Source: Shewanella sp. 1CM18E | Lineage (GTDB): Bacteria; Pseudomonadota; Gammaproteobacteria; Enterobacterales; Shewanellaceae | Assembly (NCBI RefSeq): GCF_023161665.1 | Contig: NZ_JALNTW010000001.1 | Coordinates: 189,454 to 253,453, forward strand | Length of the DNA stretch: 64,000 nucleotides | Direction of reading: 5' to 3' | Shown here: one piece after another, positions 43,479-52,726 of the stretch | Layout of the letters: every line of letters begins with the position of its first letter | Numbering within the stretch: position 1 is the stretch's first letter | Translations under genes and position numbers: made by a program | Notes under the pieces: model-generated | Database searches by the model: none | What the model saw: the letters and a program-made list of their open reading frames with translations, nothing else | What the model was told of the DNA's origin: nothing

Positions 43479-43994
43479 ATGAGCACATCACAACTAATTC
43501 TTGAGCTATCTCTTATCGGCACAATGCTACTCGTTACGGGTGTTTTTTTGGTCCGTAGCTATGACAAAACCGATGGCGTAGGGACGAAAGTTCAAAAGAT
43601 CTTAACGGGTCTTCTTGGTGCCTTTATGGTGATGGCGGGAACGGTAAAATTCTTTGACCCGTTCACGACTATGTTTGCAAAACAAATTGCACTGAGCGAA
43701 CTGCCTTTCCCAACTTTGTCTCGTTGGGCGGGTCAATTAGGTGAGATTTTTGCAGGTTTACTGCTACTGGTGGTGATGATTGGTGATAAGGCGCTCGCAG
43801 CACCGATTAAAGATAAAGCGATGCAATTATCAACGCTATTAACGACCGCAATTATGATCGTCGCGGTGTATGTTCACCTATTGCCAAGTGTGCCGGCCGA
43901 AGTGCTACCGCTTCAGTCTAAACCACCGGTAATGACACTGATCATTCTTGGGTTAGCTTGGTTAAATGCATTCCTATATATTCGTAAAAAGTAA
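43479..43994 (+). CDS. DoxX-like small membrane protein
   Basis: A 171-residue protein with four membrane helices (about residues 8-26, 40-60, 85-105 and 118-165), including LTGLLGAFMVMAGTVKFFDP and WAGQLGEIFAGLLLLVVM, features shared with DoxX/DoxD and related proteins. Its role is unproven; family members are tied to thiosulfate or redox metabolism. It stands alone on the plus strand, 72 bp from the end of the convergent LysR gene. AAGG lies before the ATG. Confidence 0.7.
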   Translation: MSTSQLILELSLIGTMLLVTGVFLVRSYDKTDGVGTKVQKILTGLLGAFMVMAGTVKFFDPFTTMFAKQIALSELPFPTLSRWAGQLGEIFAGLLLLVVMIGDKALAAPIKDKAMQLSTLLTTAIMIVAVYVHLLPSVPAEVLPLQSKPPVMTLIILGLAWLNAFLYIRKK

Positions 43995-44066
43995 TCGTTA
44001 AAGTTACAAAGTAAACGCCAGATTAGTTCGTCTAGTCTGGCGTTTTTCATTTCATAAATACAATAA

Positions 44067-44987
44067 CTACGAGTTTCGCTCTGAGTGAATTGAAGCCAAA
44101 AATTCTGCCGACTGACCAAACTGTTCAAAAATCATGTCCCTAAAGGCGACCACTCTGGTTGCTATCAATTTTCTGTCTGCCCACACCAAAAATGCTTTAC
44201 CCGTTGGGCATTCAACCTCTGGTAATACCTCTATTAACTCTTTTCTTTCTGCATGCTTTTCAAAGGCTGCTCTTGGCATCATGCAGATCCCTGCTCCTGC
44301 TATTGTCGCATCAATATTTAAACGCAGGCTGCTGATTGAGTAACGAGGCTGATAGGGAATGCGGATCGCCTTGCCATCTTCTTTTAGCTCCCAATATGGC
44401 AAGTTATTACCTGAGAGTAGCTGATGGTTAATTAACTCTTCTGCTCGTTCTGGCTGACCATGTTTTTCGATATAGCTGGGTGATGCCGCTAGCATTAATG
44501 ATGATTCAAACAACTGACGCTGTATTAAATGATTGGCATGAGGTGGGGTCGTCACAATCGCAAGGTCAATCTGCTCATCAAAGAAACGCTCTGTTCCTGC
44601 GCTAAATTGAATGGTGACGGTGACCTCTGGGTGAAGCTGCATAAACTCAATTGCCATCTTTTGCAGAAAATTATCAGCAAATGGCTCAGGGCAAGATACT
44701 CGGATTTCACCCGTTAATACGGGCTGACTATTCGAGAGCTGCGTCCATTCATCATTCAGCTGCATGAATAGGGCAGCGAAGCGCTGGTAATATTCGTCGC
44801 CAGCTGTCGTGAGCTGGAACTGTTTTGCATTACGATGTACCAGTTTTTCACCCAGTTTATCCTCAAGACTTGCTACCGCCCTTGATAACGTCGGGGCTGA
44901 AACGTGTGTTTTAAGGCTCGCTGCTGCAAAGCCACCGCACTCGACAGATTGGCAAAACAGATAAAGATTGGAGATGTCTTTTGCTTT
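44067..44987 (-). CDS. LysR family transcriptional regulator
   Basis: A 306-residue regulator with an N-terminal winged HTH (ISNLYLFCQSVECGGFAAAS, SAPTLSRAVASLEDKLGEKLVHR) and a type II periplasmic-binding-like sensor domain. The ATG at 44987 is chosen because AAGAG lies before it, whereas the frame start at 45029 has no ribosome site. It is divergent from DUF2798 and the carboxymuconolactone decarboxylase genes (152 bp between), which are the likely targets. Confidence 0.9.
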   Translation of the reverse strand, partial: KAKDISNLYLFCQSVECGGFAAASLKTHVSAPTLSRAVASLEDKLGEKLVHRNAKQFQLTTAGDEYYQRFAALFMQLNDEWTQLSNSQPVLTGEIRVSCPEPFADNFLQKMAIEFMQLHPEVTVTIQFSAGTERFFDEQIDLAIVTTPPHANHLIQRQLFESSLMLAASPSYIEKHGQPERAEELINHQLLSGNNLPYWELKEDGKAIRIPYQPRYSISSLRLNIDATIAGAGICMMPRAAFEKHAERKELIEVLPEVECPTGKAFLVWADRKLIATRVVAFRDMIFEQFGQSAEFLASIHSERNS

Positions 44988-45138
44988 CATAATTGATCGC
45001 TCTTGAGGATTACACTCTGAGTTAATCATTCAAATATGAAAGATTCAAGTTCAATGTTGTCTATTTTTGATTGTGATGGGCGGGGCTAATATAACCCCAT
45101 CAGTTAGCCAATCGAAGTCAGGCATAAGAGAGTCAATC

Positions 45139-45381
45139 ATGAAAAAGTTTTCACGTAAGTTCCAATACCCACTAATGGTTTCTATGGTTTTACCTACTAT
45201 GCTTCTTAGCATGCCAGCCATCATGGTAGCGAAAACACTGCCAGAGCAAGGCGTATTCTTTGATGCATGGTTAAACGCAGTTTCACAAATGGTGCCATCT
45301 GCACTGTTAATTTTAGCCCTTGTAGCACCAGCGGTTCGTCTGTTCGTAACCAAAGTGCTGCTAGAGCCAGAAGTAAAATAA
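45139..45381 (+). CDS. DUF2798 family small membrane protein
   Basis: An 80-residue protein with two membrane helices (about 10-30 and 46-66): FQYPLMVSMVLPTMLLSMPA and WLNAVSQMVPSALLILALVA. The start at 45139 (MKKFSRKF) is chosen over 45067 because AGAG precedes it and the encoded positive N-terminus is typical. It lies 39 bp before the decarboxylase-family gene. Function unknown. Confidence 0.75.
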   Translation: MKKFSRKFQYPLMVSMVLPTMLLSMPAIMVAKTLPEQGVFFDAWLNAVSQMVPSALLILALVAPAVRLFVTKVLLEPEVK

Positions 45382-45420
45382 GTCAGTAAAGTTAATAAGT
45401 TAGAGAACAGGAAAGAGAAA

Positions 45421-45972
45421 ATGAGCGAATTTAAACTACACACTGTTGAGTCAGCACCAGAAAAAAGCAAAGCAATCCTTGAAGGTGCACAAAAGCAAAT
45501 GGGGATGATTCCTGGTCTTTACGCAGTAATGGCTGAGTCTCCTCAAATCCTAACAGCGTACACGCAACTACATCAGCAATTCACCAACACATCATTCGAC
45601 GCTGAAGAGCTAACCGTTGTGTGGCAAACCATCAATGTTGAACACGAGTGTCACTACTGCGTCCCTGCACACACTGGGATCGCGCACTCAATGAAGGTTG
45701 ACCCTGCATTAACTGAAGCACTGCGTAACGATGAAGCAATGCCAACTGAAAAGCTTCAAGCACTAAAAGACTTCACTCTTTCTGTAGTTCGTGAACGTGG
45801 CAATGTATCAGAAGCAGACCTAGCGGCATTCTTCGCGGCAGGTTACGGCCAGCAGCAGGTTCTAGAAGTGATTCTTGGTCTATCGCAAAAAGTGATCAGC
45901 AACTACGTAAACCACGTAGCTCACACGCCAGTAGACAAAATATTTGAAAAGTTTGCTTGGTCTAAAAAATAA
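45421..45972 (+). CDS. Carboxymuconolactone decarboxylase / AhpD-like protein
   Basis: A 183-residue helical protein. The redox motif is EHECHYCVPAHTGIAHS at about residues 76-92: C-x-x-C with the following His typical of AhpD-like peroxidase partners. Members of this family either decarboxylate lactones or act as alkylhydroperoxidases; the CxxC points to the second. GAAAGAGAAA precedes the ATG. It is the second gene of the DUF2798 operon. Confidence 0.85.
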   Translation: MSEFKLHTVESAPEKSKAILEGAQKQMGMIPGLYAVMAESPQILTAYTQLHQQFTNTSFDAEELTVVWQTINVEHECHYCVPAHTGIAHSMKVDPALTEALRNDEAMPTEKLQALKDFTLSVVRERGNVSEADLAAFFAAGYGQQQVLEVILGLSQKVISNYVNHVAHTPVDKIFEKFAWSKK

Positions 45973-45992
45973 TCCCACGATCTAGATGTCAT

Positions 45993-46022
45993 AGAGCGAA
46001 CGAGTACGTTCGCTCTTTTTTC
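45993..46022 (+). terminator. Terminator of the DUF2798/AhpD-like operon
   Basis: AGAGCGAAC pairs perfectly with GTTCGCTCT around a 6-nt loop, then T residues. Confidence 0.85.
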
Positions 46023-46073
46023 ATAAAACTTCATGTTTAGATGTCTGTTAACAACAGCACAACGAGGGAGCAT

Positions 46074-46658
46074 ATGGAGTGCAAAAAAACGGGTGTAAAA
46101 AAGCCATTTAGATTAGAGGAAATCTGGCGGATTCGGACTCGTTTAGAGCTCAGTGATAATCTTATGGAACTATCTCTACTTAACCTTGCAATCGATAGTA
46201 AGCTGCGCTCAAATGACCTCTTATCATTAAGGGTGTCAGATGTTTCATCTAACTTCTTAGTATTCAACCGCGTCCAATATGTTCAGAAAAAGACTGGTAA
46301 TAACGTTCAGTTTGAAATCACTCAGAGAACACAGCAAACTCTGAGTCATTGGATTAAAGACCAAGAGCTTCAACCTAAACACTACCTTTTCCCAAGCCCA
46401 CGAAAGCCTCATCAGTCTCTAAGCTACTCATATTACCGTCGAATTATTCGGAGTTGGGCTCTTGCTTTAGGTCATAACCCTGATCTCTACGGAACTCATT
46501 CACTGCGCCGAACTAAAGCGACATTGATTTACCAGAAGACTAAAAATATTCGAGCGATTCAGCTTTTACTCGGGCATACCAAGATCGAAAACACCATCAA
46601 ATATTTGGGTGTTGAGGTGGAGGACGCCCTCCGTTTATCCGAAGAAATTGAGAGCTGA
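46074..46658 (+). CDS. Single-domain tyrosine recombinase
   Basis: A 194-residue catalytic domain without the usual N-terminal core-binding domain, close in size to FimB/FimE. Motifs: catalytic Arg in DSKLRSNDLLSLRVSDV, the conserved Lys in QKKTGN, HSLRR (H-x-x-R box II), LLGHTKIENTIKYLGV (His and nucleophile Tyr). All residues appear intact. The ATG at 46074 has GGGAG before it; a longer frame from 46041 lacks a ribosome site. It stands at the right edge of the 43.4-46.7 kb stretch and may have mediated its gain. Confidence 0.85.
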   Translation: MECKKTGVKKPFRLEEIWRIRTRLELSDNLMELSLLNLAIDSKLRSNDLLSLRVSDVSSNFLVFNRVQYVQKKTGNNVQFEITQRTQQTLSHWIKDQELQPKHYLFPSPRKPHQSLSYSYYRRIIRSWALALGHNPDLYGTHSLRRTKATLIYQKTKNIRAIQLLLGHTKIENTIKYLGVEVEDALRLSEEIES

Positions 46659-46830
46659 CTTATAAGGAATGATTATCAAATGTTGATGCATTAGAGCTTT
46701 TACTCTGTCTCATTTCTGTCCAAAAGTGAGTTATAGCTTCTTTTTTTTAGCCATAACTTCAAAGCTAAATAATCCCAGCCGGATTACAGAAAACACCAAT
46801 TCCCCATCGAAGTTGCCGAAGTACGTTGGA

Positions 46831-47046
46831 ATAAATCGCGTGATGCCGACAGGGATGTCGGCGTAGCTTTCGCGGGGCAGGACGCCCCATCGGAAGCGTT
46901 AGCGATTTATCCATAAGTATGAGGCCCGTATCTAATGCATGTAACTTCGTCGGGGCGGCTCGGGTGATGCAAGAGGGGGAAGCTGTTGTCCCCCTTTTGC
47001 CCGAGTGTGAGCTGGAAGCTCACGAACTTTATCAAACGAAGTTTGA
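46831..47046 (+). repeat. Structured intergenic element C with nested GGA-loop hairpins
   Basis: A 9-bp outer stem (ATAAATCGC at 46831-46839 with GCGATTTAT at 46902-46910) encloses GCCGACA-GGGA-TGTCGGC (46845-46862) and GGGGC-AGGAC-GCCCC (46874-46888). Then a long hairpin at 46959-47005 (CTCGGG...CCCGAG) and GTGAGCT-GGA-AGCTCAC (47007-47023). TCAAAC-GAA-GTTTGA follows at 47032-47046. The style matches elements A and the MITE interior. Confidence 0.7.
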
Positions 47047-47163
47047 TTGATTAAGTCGATGGCTAAGTGCAGATACCACGGTTAGCCTCGATAACAAGGG
47101 CGCCTACTATGACGCCCAATCATCATAGACCCGACTCGATGTGACAAACGATGATGTGACAAA

Positions 47164-49251
47164 CTAGGGCGTCACAATATTAAACACCCCTTTGGGTTTA
47201 TCTAGTGACGAAAAGAAGCTGACTAAATCAAGCTTACTGCCTTCGATTTCAAGCTCATCGGAAAACAGCACCTCTTTGACTCCCGCTTTGCCAATAATCA
47301 GATCGACAAATAGCTCATGGCTAATATTTAACGTCGCGTTGACCATGGCAGATTTTGGCGCGAGCTTATGGTGTAGTACTGAGTTTTTTAGCTCAAGCAC
47401 ATAGTTTTTATCAAGGTCGGTAAAATTGATATTCAAGATAAACTCTTCACCGAAGACTTCAGGCCCAATCACTCTTGATGCCATCGACTGCATAAAGTTC
47501 TCGACTGGCGATTGCAGCAAAATCTGTTTCATAGAGGCTAAATCAATACCCACCTCTGGGCTGCCGTGTCTGAGCTCATAGGCAGCAGTTAGGTACACAT
47601 CACGCCAAGGTGCAGATTCTGCCTGATAACCCAGCTGATCATAAATACTAGCCAGCAAAGTTTTAGCTTTATTAAGATTTGGTTCGGCCACCACGAGATG
47701 ATTTACCAGCTCTGCCGCCCAGCGATACTCGCCAGCTGCAACTGCCTTATTCGCAGCTGTGATGATCTTGTCTGCGCCGCCCATTAGCTCAACATATTTA
47801 ACCGCCGATGCGGTGGCTGGCAATGGGTCTAGGTTAACGGGATTGGCGTCGTACCAGCCTAAATAAGCTTGGTATACCGCCTTGGCATTGTGCTTAACTG
47901 TGCCGTAATAACCACGGCTTGCAAAGGTGTTCGACAGTGATGGCGGCATCTGTATTTGCTCGGCAATTTCAGCAGGAGTAAGCCCAGCGTTAAGCATGCG
48001 CACCGACTGATCATGAATATACTTATAAGTATCGCGCTGCTTTTGTAAAAACTCATTCACCTCTGCTTGGCCCCAGATAGGCCAATGATGACTACCAAAA
48101 TACACTTTGGTGTCTCGCTGCGCATTGAGGGCGTCATCAATGGCTCGGCTCCATACCAATGCGTCACGCACCTTGGCACCACGCAAGGTATACAAATTGT
48201 GCATGTTTTTAGAGACTAACTCAGCGCCGCAATATGCCTGCTGCTCTGGCAGGTAAAAAGTGAACTCAGCGGGCGCTTCTGAGCCTGATACGATTTGAAA
48301 TTCAAAGGGGACGCCATCTATCTCCATCGCAGAGTCATGCTCGACCACCACATTTGGACTCAGAATGCCAAATTCACCAAAGGCTGGTTCTTTGCCTAAG
48401 CCTGAATCGATATGACCGCGTACTGAACGCGGTAACTGCTTGCCATACATATACATGGCGCGACGACTCATGGCGGTACCAGCCATAACATTTTCACTGG
48501 TCGCCTCATGCATAAAACCAGCAGGCGCAATGATATCAATGGCATCAGGTGCTTGCTCAAATAAGCCTAAAGCCCCACCAAAATGGTCCATATGACTGTG
48601 AGTAAATACGATGGCCGATACAGGTCGCTCGCCCAAAGTTTGATTTAAAAATTTTAGCGCAGTTTTCGCGGTTTCCGCCGTAGTTAATGGATCAACAATA
48701 ATCCAGCCACTGTCACCGACAATCGCGGTCATATTGGCTAAGTCAAAACCCCGCAATTGATAAACGCCTTGAGTGACTTCAAATAAGCCATCAATATTGT
48801 TAAGGCTCGCTTGTCGCCACAGACTGGGATTGACACTCGCAGGCGCTTCGCCCTCAATAAAGTCATAGGCGGTTCTGTCCCAAATCACCTTGCCGGTATC
48901 ATCAACCACTTTAAGCTCTGGCATGCTGGCGATAAAGCCGCGCTTGGCATCTTCAAAGTCTTGTACATCGTCAAATGGCAACTCAGATAACACAGCTTGG
49001 TTTGCGCTTGCTGTGTGTGAACTTGCTGGGGTAAAGCCTAAAGCATCAACCTCAGTTGCCTTAACCTCGGTAGCAACCTTGCTTAAGTCAGGATCAGGCT
49101 GGCAACCCGTTAACAAGATCGTGGTTAGCGTGCCAAACAGGCCGAGTTTAATATTGTTATAGATTTTATTGCGATTTTGATGATTGTGGTGATCATGGTT
49201 GAGCTTGCTTTGCTGGCATGGCTCACGCTGAATAAACTGAAATGTTGGCAT
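47164..49251 (-). CDS. Alkylsulfatase family metallo-beta-lactamase-fold protein, lipoprotein
   Basis: A 695-residue protein similar to SdsA/YjcS-type alkyl sulfatases. The MBL zinc motif is THSHMDHFGG, followed by the other ligands in GAELVSKNMHN and YFGSHHWPIWG. A linker domain and a C-terminal SCP2-like domain (VNATLNISHELFVDLIIGKAG, 560-695) follow, the standard order. A lipobox ILLTGC occurs near residue 50, but the N-terminus is longer than for a typical lipoprotein, so the real start may be further in. It cleaves alkyl sulfates such as dodecyl sulfate. The AraC gene next upstream may control it. Confidence 0.85.
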   Translation of the reverse strand: MPTFQFIQREPCQQSKLNHDHHNHQNRNKIYNNIKLGLFGTLTTILLTGCQPDPDLSKVATEVKATEVDALGFTPASSHTASANQAVLSELPFDDVQDFEDAKRGFIASMPELKVVDDTGKVIWDRTAYDFIEGEAPASVNPSLWRQASLNNIDGLFEVTQGVYQLRGFDLANMTAIVGDSGWIIVDPLTTAETAKTALKFLNQTLGERPVSAIVFTHSHMDHFGGALGLFEQAPDAIDIIAPAGFMHEATSENVMAGTAMSRRAMYMYGKQLPRSVRGHIDSGLGKEPAFGEFGILSPNVVVEHDSAMEIDGVPFEFQIVSGSEAPAEFTFYLPEQQAYCGAELVSKNMHNLYTLRGAKVRDALVWSRAIDDALNAQRDTKVYFGSHHWPIWGQAEVNEFLQKQRDTYKYIHDQSVRMLNAGLTPAEIAEQIQMPPSLSNTFASRGYYGTVKHNAKAVYQAYLGWYDANPVNLDPLPATASAVKYVELMGGADKIITAANKAVAAGEYRWAAELVNHLVVAEPNLNKAKTLLASIYDQLGYQAESAPWRDVYLTAAYELRHGSPEVGIDLASMKQILLQSPVENFMQSMASRVIGPEVFGEEFILNINFTDLDKNYVLELKNSVLHHKLAPKSAMVNATLNISHELFVDLIIGKAGVKEVLFSDELEIEGSKLDLVSFFSSLDKPKGVFNIVTP

Positions 49252-49342
49252 AGTTAAGCGCTTTAGTGGTTAACAAGATAACACCAAGCTATTACATAAA
49301 ATCAACAACGGGGTTATCATTTTTCGCCAATCTAGGGCAAAC

Positions 49343-50449
49343 TCATGGGTTGTTGGCTAGGTTTTGCTGCCGAAATTGTGATGGACTCACCCCAAGCCAG
49401 CCTTTAAATGAGCGGGTGAAATTACTCAAACTGCTATAGCCCAATATATTCGCAAGTTCATTCACAGCAATTTGAGTGTTAAGCAAATAGTGGCAAGCTA
49501 ACTCTTGCCGTTTAAGCTTCAATAACGCTCTAAAGCTGGTGCCCTCTTGCAGTAAATAACGACTTAAACTGCGCTCACTGACGTTATACATTTTTGCAAT
49601 GCTTTGCGCCGTAGGCTCTTGCTCAAGTAGCATGACATGAATGCCCTGACTGGTTTTTTGCCGCCATGTCAGTGCTTGCATCCCTTGTAAATATTGGCGC
49701 ACAGCCGCTTCGCTGTACTTAGCTTGCTGTGGATTTTTAGTCACCGTGGTTTGCTCAAGCATGGTTCTATCCATCCACATGCAATTAGTCGCAGCATTCA
49801 TGACCACTTCACAGCCAAAATAGTCTTGCCACAAGTGTTGTAGCTTATCGTCTGTGCGCATTAACTCTACTTTGCACACAAACTGGTTATGGCCCAGCAT
49901 CTGCCTACCGTGCTGCATTAAACTACTAAAAAACGCGTCTATGGCAAGCTCACTGATCTCAACGCCGTTGAGTGGATTAATGGTAAATCCAAGCCACTGG
50001 GGACTACGCTGCAACTGAATATTGCCACTATTACTCACCAGTGCCGAGTAATCCGGTAGTAATTCAAAAGCTTCGGCTAAGGTGTTACAGCTAAGCAGCA
50101 AGGGGCCTAAAAAGTGGAAGTGTAATGGGTAAGCATAACGCCCCACCGTTAGGCCAAAGTCAGCCGAGCCTGTTGCTTGCATGGCGCTATGCCATAGCTG
50201 AGTCATTTGCGCGATATCAACTCGACTCTCGGGTTTTGCTTCCAGCCTCTCCAAGTTCAAACCAACTTGCTTGAATATGGGCTTTGGCTCAATGCCTATA
50301 ACACTCAGCGCTCTGGCAATCGCTAACGTCCAAGCGGCAATGGTGGTGTATTGATTATCAGCCATTAGCGATGGGGCTTTGGTGCTGGCTGAGTTTATGT
50401 TCACCGCAGGAGCTGTCATCACGGGAGTTAACCCGGGGTTAATCGCCAT
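49343..50449 (-). CDS. AraC family transcriptional regulator with N-terminal Arabinose_bd domain
   Basis: A 368-residue regulator. The N-terminal region contains the AraC_N type domain (PLHFHFLGPLLLSCNTLAEAFELL). The HTH pair at the C-terminus is AQSIAKMYNVSERSLSRYLL and ELANILGYSSLSNFTRSFKGWLG. This is the OruR/ArgR-like subtype. Its start overlaps the upstream NTF2-like gene stop by 11 bp, so they are co-transcribed. Likely to act on the adjacent alkylsulfatase gene. Confidence 0.9.
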   Translation of the reverse strand: MAINPGLTPVMTAPAVNINSASTKAPSLMADNQYTTIAAWTLAIARALSVIGIEPKPIFKQVGLNLERLEAKPESRVDIAQMTQLWHSAMQATGSADFGLTVGRYAYPLHFHFLGPLLLSCNTLAEAFELLPDYSALVSNSGNIQLQRSPQWLGFTINPLNGVEISELAIDAFFSSLMQHGRQMLGHNQFVCKVELMRTDDKLQHLWQDYFGCEVVMNAATNCMWMDRTMLEQTTVTKNPQQAKYSEAAVRQYLQGMQALTWRQKTSQGIHVMLLEQEPTAQSIAKMYNVSERSLSRYLLQEGTSFRALLKLKRQELACHYLLNTQIAVNELANILGYSSLSNFTRSFKGWLGVSPSQFRQQNLANNP

Positions 50450-50921
50450 GGCGGCGAATATGGCTGATCAAGCCTTGTTTATCAAACTCTAAACTAATCA
50501 CGCTTACCCGGTCGATATTAATCATTCGATACTGGCCTGCAGGCTTAAGCTTGCCCTTTTCAGCAATTTTAAGCATGACAACGTTCGGGCCTGTCATCAT
50601 TTGTAAGATCTGTACTTGATGCTCTAGCACGTCATCTTTTAACTTTTCAATTAAGCGCGCTTTTAATTTGGCCTTATCAGCGGCAAAGGTCACCTTATAT
50701 TGCACATATTCATCAATAAAATTGTCCGATAAAAGGCCAATATAATGCTCGACATCTTCGACAGTACTGTCTGGTTGTTGCCACGCCTCTTTAGCAGCAA
50801 CAAACGCTTGGCCTTTTTGCTTAAGCTCGGCATCGGTTAAACTGTCGAGGGCAAAACTCGTACAGGGTAGCAAACTAAAGGCAAATATCATTTTGGCTAA
50901 CAAAATCAAACTGTTTCTCAT
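50439..50921 (-). CDS. Exported small protein of unknown function (possible NTF2-like)
   Basis: A 160-residue protein with signal peptide (1-24, FALD). The mature part, with LTDAELKQKGQAFVAAKEAW, a SDNFIDEYVQY segment and a C-terminal basic IRRHGD, may adopt an NTF2 fold, but no clear family is recognised. It is upstream of and overlaps the AraC gene. The context suggests a periplasmic part of the alkylsulfatase system. TAGGCTCC precedes the frame. Confidence 0.55.
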   Translation of the reverse strand: MRNSLILLAKMIFAFSLLPCTSFALDSLTDAELKQKGQAFVAAKEAWQQPDSTVEDVEHYIGLLSDNFIDEYVQYKVTFAADKAKLKARLIEKLKDDVLEHQVQILQMMTGPNVVMLKIAEKGKLKPAGQYRMINIDRVSVISLEFDKQGLISHIRRHGD

Positions 50922-51138
50922 TTGCTGCTAGGCTCCTTTAATCGAATTTGTGTCAACGACTTAACCGAAAATGACTCGCAAAGCTTACTTCATAATGCCT
51001 CAAGCTATCGCTTTTTACGCTTGTCATCGTCACCACAGATTAACAGCTTTTTGCTCATTATGTCATCAACAAACCCCCTAGTTTGCCGCCTTATACAAAC
51101 CAGTTTGCAGCCATAAAAGCGAACCTTTTAGACAATAA

Positions 51139-51167
51139 AAAAGCTCAAAGAATTACTTTGAGCTTTT
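51139..51167 (-). terminator. nrfA terminator
   Basis: AAAAGCTCAAAG pairs with CTTTGAGCTTTT; the T-run falls on the minus strand, 34 bp after the nrfA stop. Confidence 0.85.
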
Positions 51168-51200
51168 GTGTATTTAAACGAGTAAATTGGCTAGCGGCGG

Positions 51201-52628
51201 TTAGTGTTCATAACCATAACGAGTCACTTCTGACCACTTTTTATCGACTTCTTGTTTAATAAACTGCTTTTTCTGCTCGGTGAGTTTATCAAGCTCAATC
51301 CCTACCGCTTTATGGGCCGCAGCTTTAGTGCTGATATCTGGATACTCAACCTTGCTGATCTCAAACTTCTTCAAGATCTCAGCCAATGACTCACGCGCAT
51401 AATTCACCTGTTTAATCGACATATCCAGTAAGGCATTGCCCTCTTCTGGGTTATGGGCATACAGACCGTGCGATGCCATAGCAAAGTCCCAACGCCACTG
51501 TGAATGACGAATTGCCATAATCGCATCGTTCATTAACGGCCAAGTCGCGCCAGCATCCCACGCAGCTTTAGCTTCGTAATGCGCTTTAACCAGTAAACCT
51601 TCTACTTCACGTGCTTTGGCATCAATTTCAGCCTTGCTGCGTTCAAGTGATTTTACGATGGTTTTTTCGCTGCTATGACAACCTTGGCAAACCGTATCGA
51701 AATGATCGAGTGCGTTGCTGATCTTATGGCTAGTAAAGCTATTGCCCTTAGCATCTGTTTCTTCAGGCATATGGCAAGTAATACACGTCACCCCAGCCTC
51801 AGCATGTTTACTGCGGCTCCAATGCTCAAACTCTGGATGACGCGCCTTTAAGATTGGTGTTTGCGATATGGGATGGATCCACTCATAAAAACGGCGTGTA
51901 TCGTAATACTTTTCAATGTCATCGACTGTGTTACCAAAGATCCAAGGAATGTTCACTTTGTCGCTACGCTCTGGCTGGAAATAATAAGTCACATGGCATT
52001 GACCACAAGTTTGCGCGCCTTGCATATTCACGTCTTGTTTATCAAATGGCATATGCACTTTCGCCATCGCATCTTGTGCATGTGGGCGCGGCATTGCCAG
52101 CTCAGCTTTACCGTCAATATGGCAATCAGTGCAGTACACCACGCTATTTATCTCAGTGCCTAAATCAGTAAAGTTTTTAGCTGAAAATCCTTCAACGCCT
52201 AACTCTTTCATCAAACGTGTAGCATCGGGTGTTTTACAGGTCCAGCAGCTTGCTGATAAGCCTTTTTCACCCTCTTTTGGCGGCACGCCTGTACGCAATG
52301 TATGGGTCACATCGGCAACCGCAAAATGATGCCCGCGAGGACTGTTATATTCTTTAGCAAACGATGAGCCCGCCCATAAGATAACCGCTGCAGGATAACT
52401 TGCTAGCATATCTTCGCGCTCAGTTTGCTCAGAGGTTTGTTGCCAACTTTGATACTGCACAGGAAACTCCTGGCGCAGCGCTGCATCACGTTTTTGTTGC
52501 TCTACAGCTGCTTTGCTTAGGCTTTTTTTATCATCAGCCTCAGCGCTCTCAGCAAGTGCTGAGCCCATTGGCCAAAGCAGACCTATCATCAATGTACTGG
52601 CTAATTTCACACGCTTATGTACCATCAT
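51201..52628 (-). CDS. nrfA: Ammonia-forming cytochrome c nitrite reductase NrfA
   Basis: A 475-residue pentaheme enzyme that reduces nitrite to ammonia in the periplasm by six electrons. The signal peptide ends ALA (about residue 26). Heme motifs in order are CWTCK (128-132, the lysine-ligated catalytic heme), CTDCH, CGQCH, CITCH and CQGCH. KCTC-like variation is not seen. No nrfB, C or D is adjacent, so electrons must come from CymA or another quinol dehydrogenase, as is usual in Shewanella. The NnrS gene lies upstream on the same strand. Confidence 0.96.
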   Translation of the reverse strand: MMVHKRVKLASTLMIGLLWPMGSALAESAEADDKKSLSKAAVEQQKRDAALRQEFPVQYQSWQQTSEQTEREDMLASYPAAVILWAGSSFAKEYNSPRGHHFAVADVTHTLRTGVPPKEGEKGLSASCWTCKTPDATRLMKELGVEGFSAKNFTDLGTEINSVVYCTDCHIDGKAELAMPRPHAQDAMAKVHMPFDKQDVNMQGAQTCGQCHVTYYFQPERSDKVNIPWIFGNTVDDIEKYYDTRRFYEWIHPISQTPILKARHPEFEHWSRSKHAEAGVTCITCHMPEETDAKGNSFTSHKISNALDHFDTVCQGCHSSEKTIVKSLERSKAEIDAKAREVEGLLVKAHYEAKAAWDAGATWPLMNDAIMAIRHSQWRWDFAMASHGLYAHNPEEGNALLDMSIKQVNYARESLAEILKKFEISKVEYPDISTKAAAHKAVGIELDKLTEQKKQFIKQEVDKKWSEVTRYGYEH

Positions 52629-52726
52629 TTTTTACTATCAACCTTTTATTTTTATAACTACTACTTTTAAATGCTTGCGTTCTTTTTACGATAAAACATG
52701 ACCCACTTAAAATACGACAAACAGCG

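Noticed and set aside
45067..45138. Longer N-terminus for the DUF2798 protein
   Set aside because: The extra 24 residues lack a ribosome site and are not hydrophobic; the ATG at 45139 fits the family size.
46659..46790. Direct repeats flanking the 43.4-46.7 kb cassette as attachment sites
   Set aside because: Only a loose similarity of T-rich sequence and TTAGC-like words was seen on the two sides; no convincing att core.
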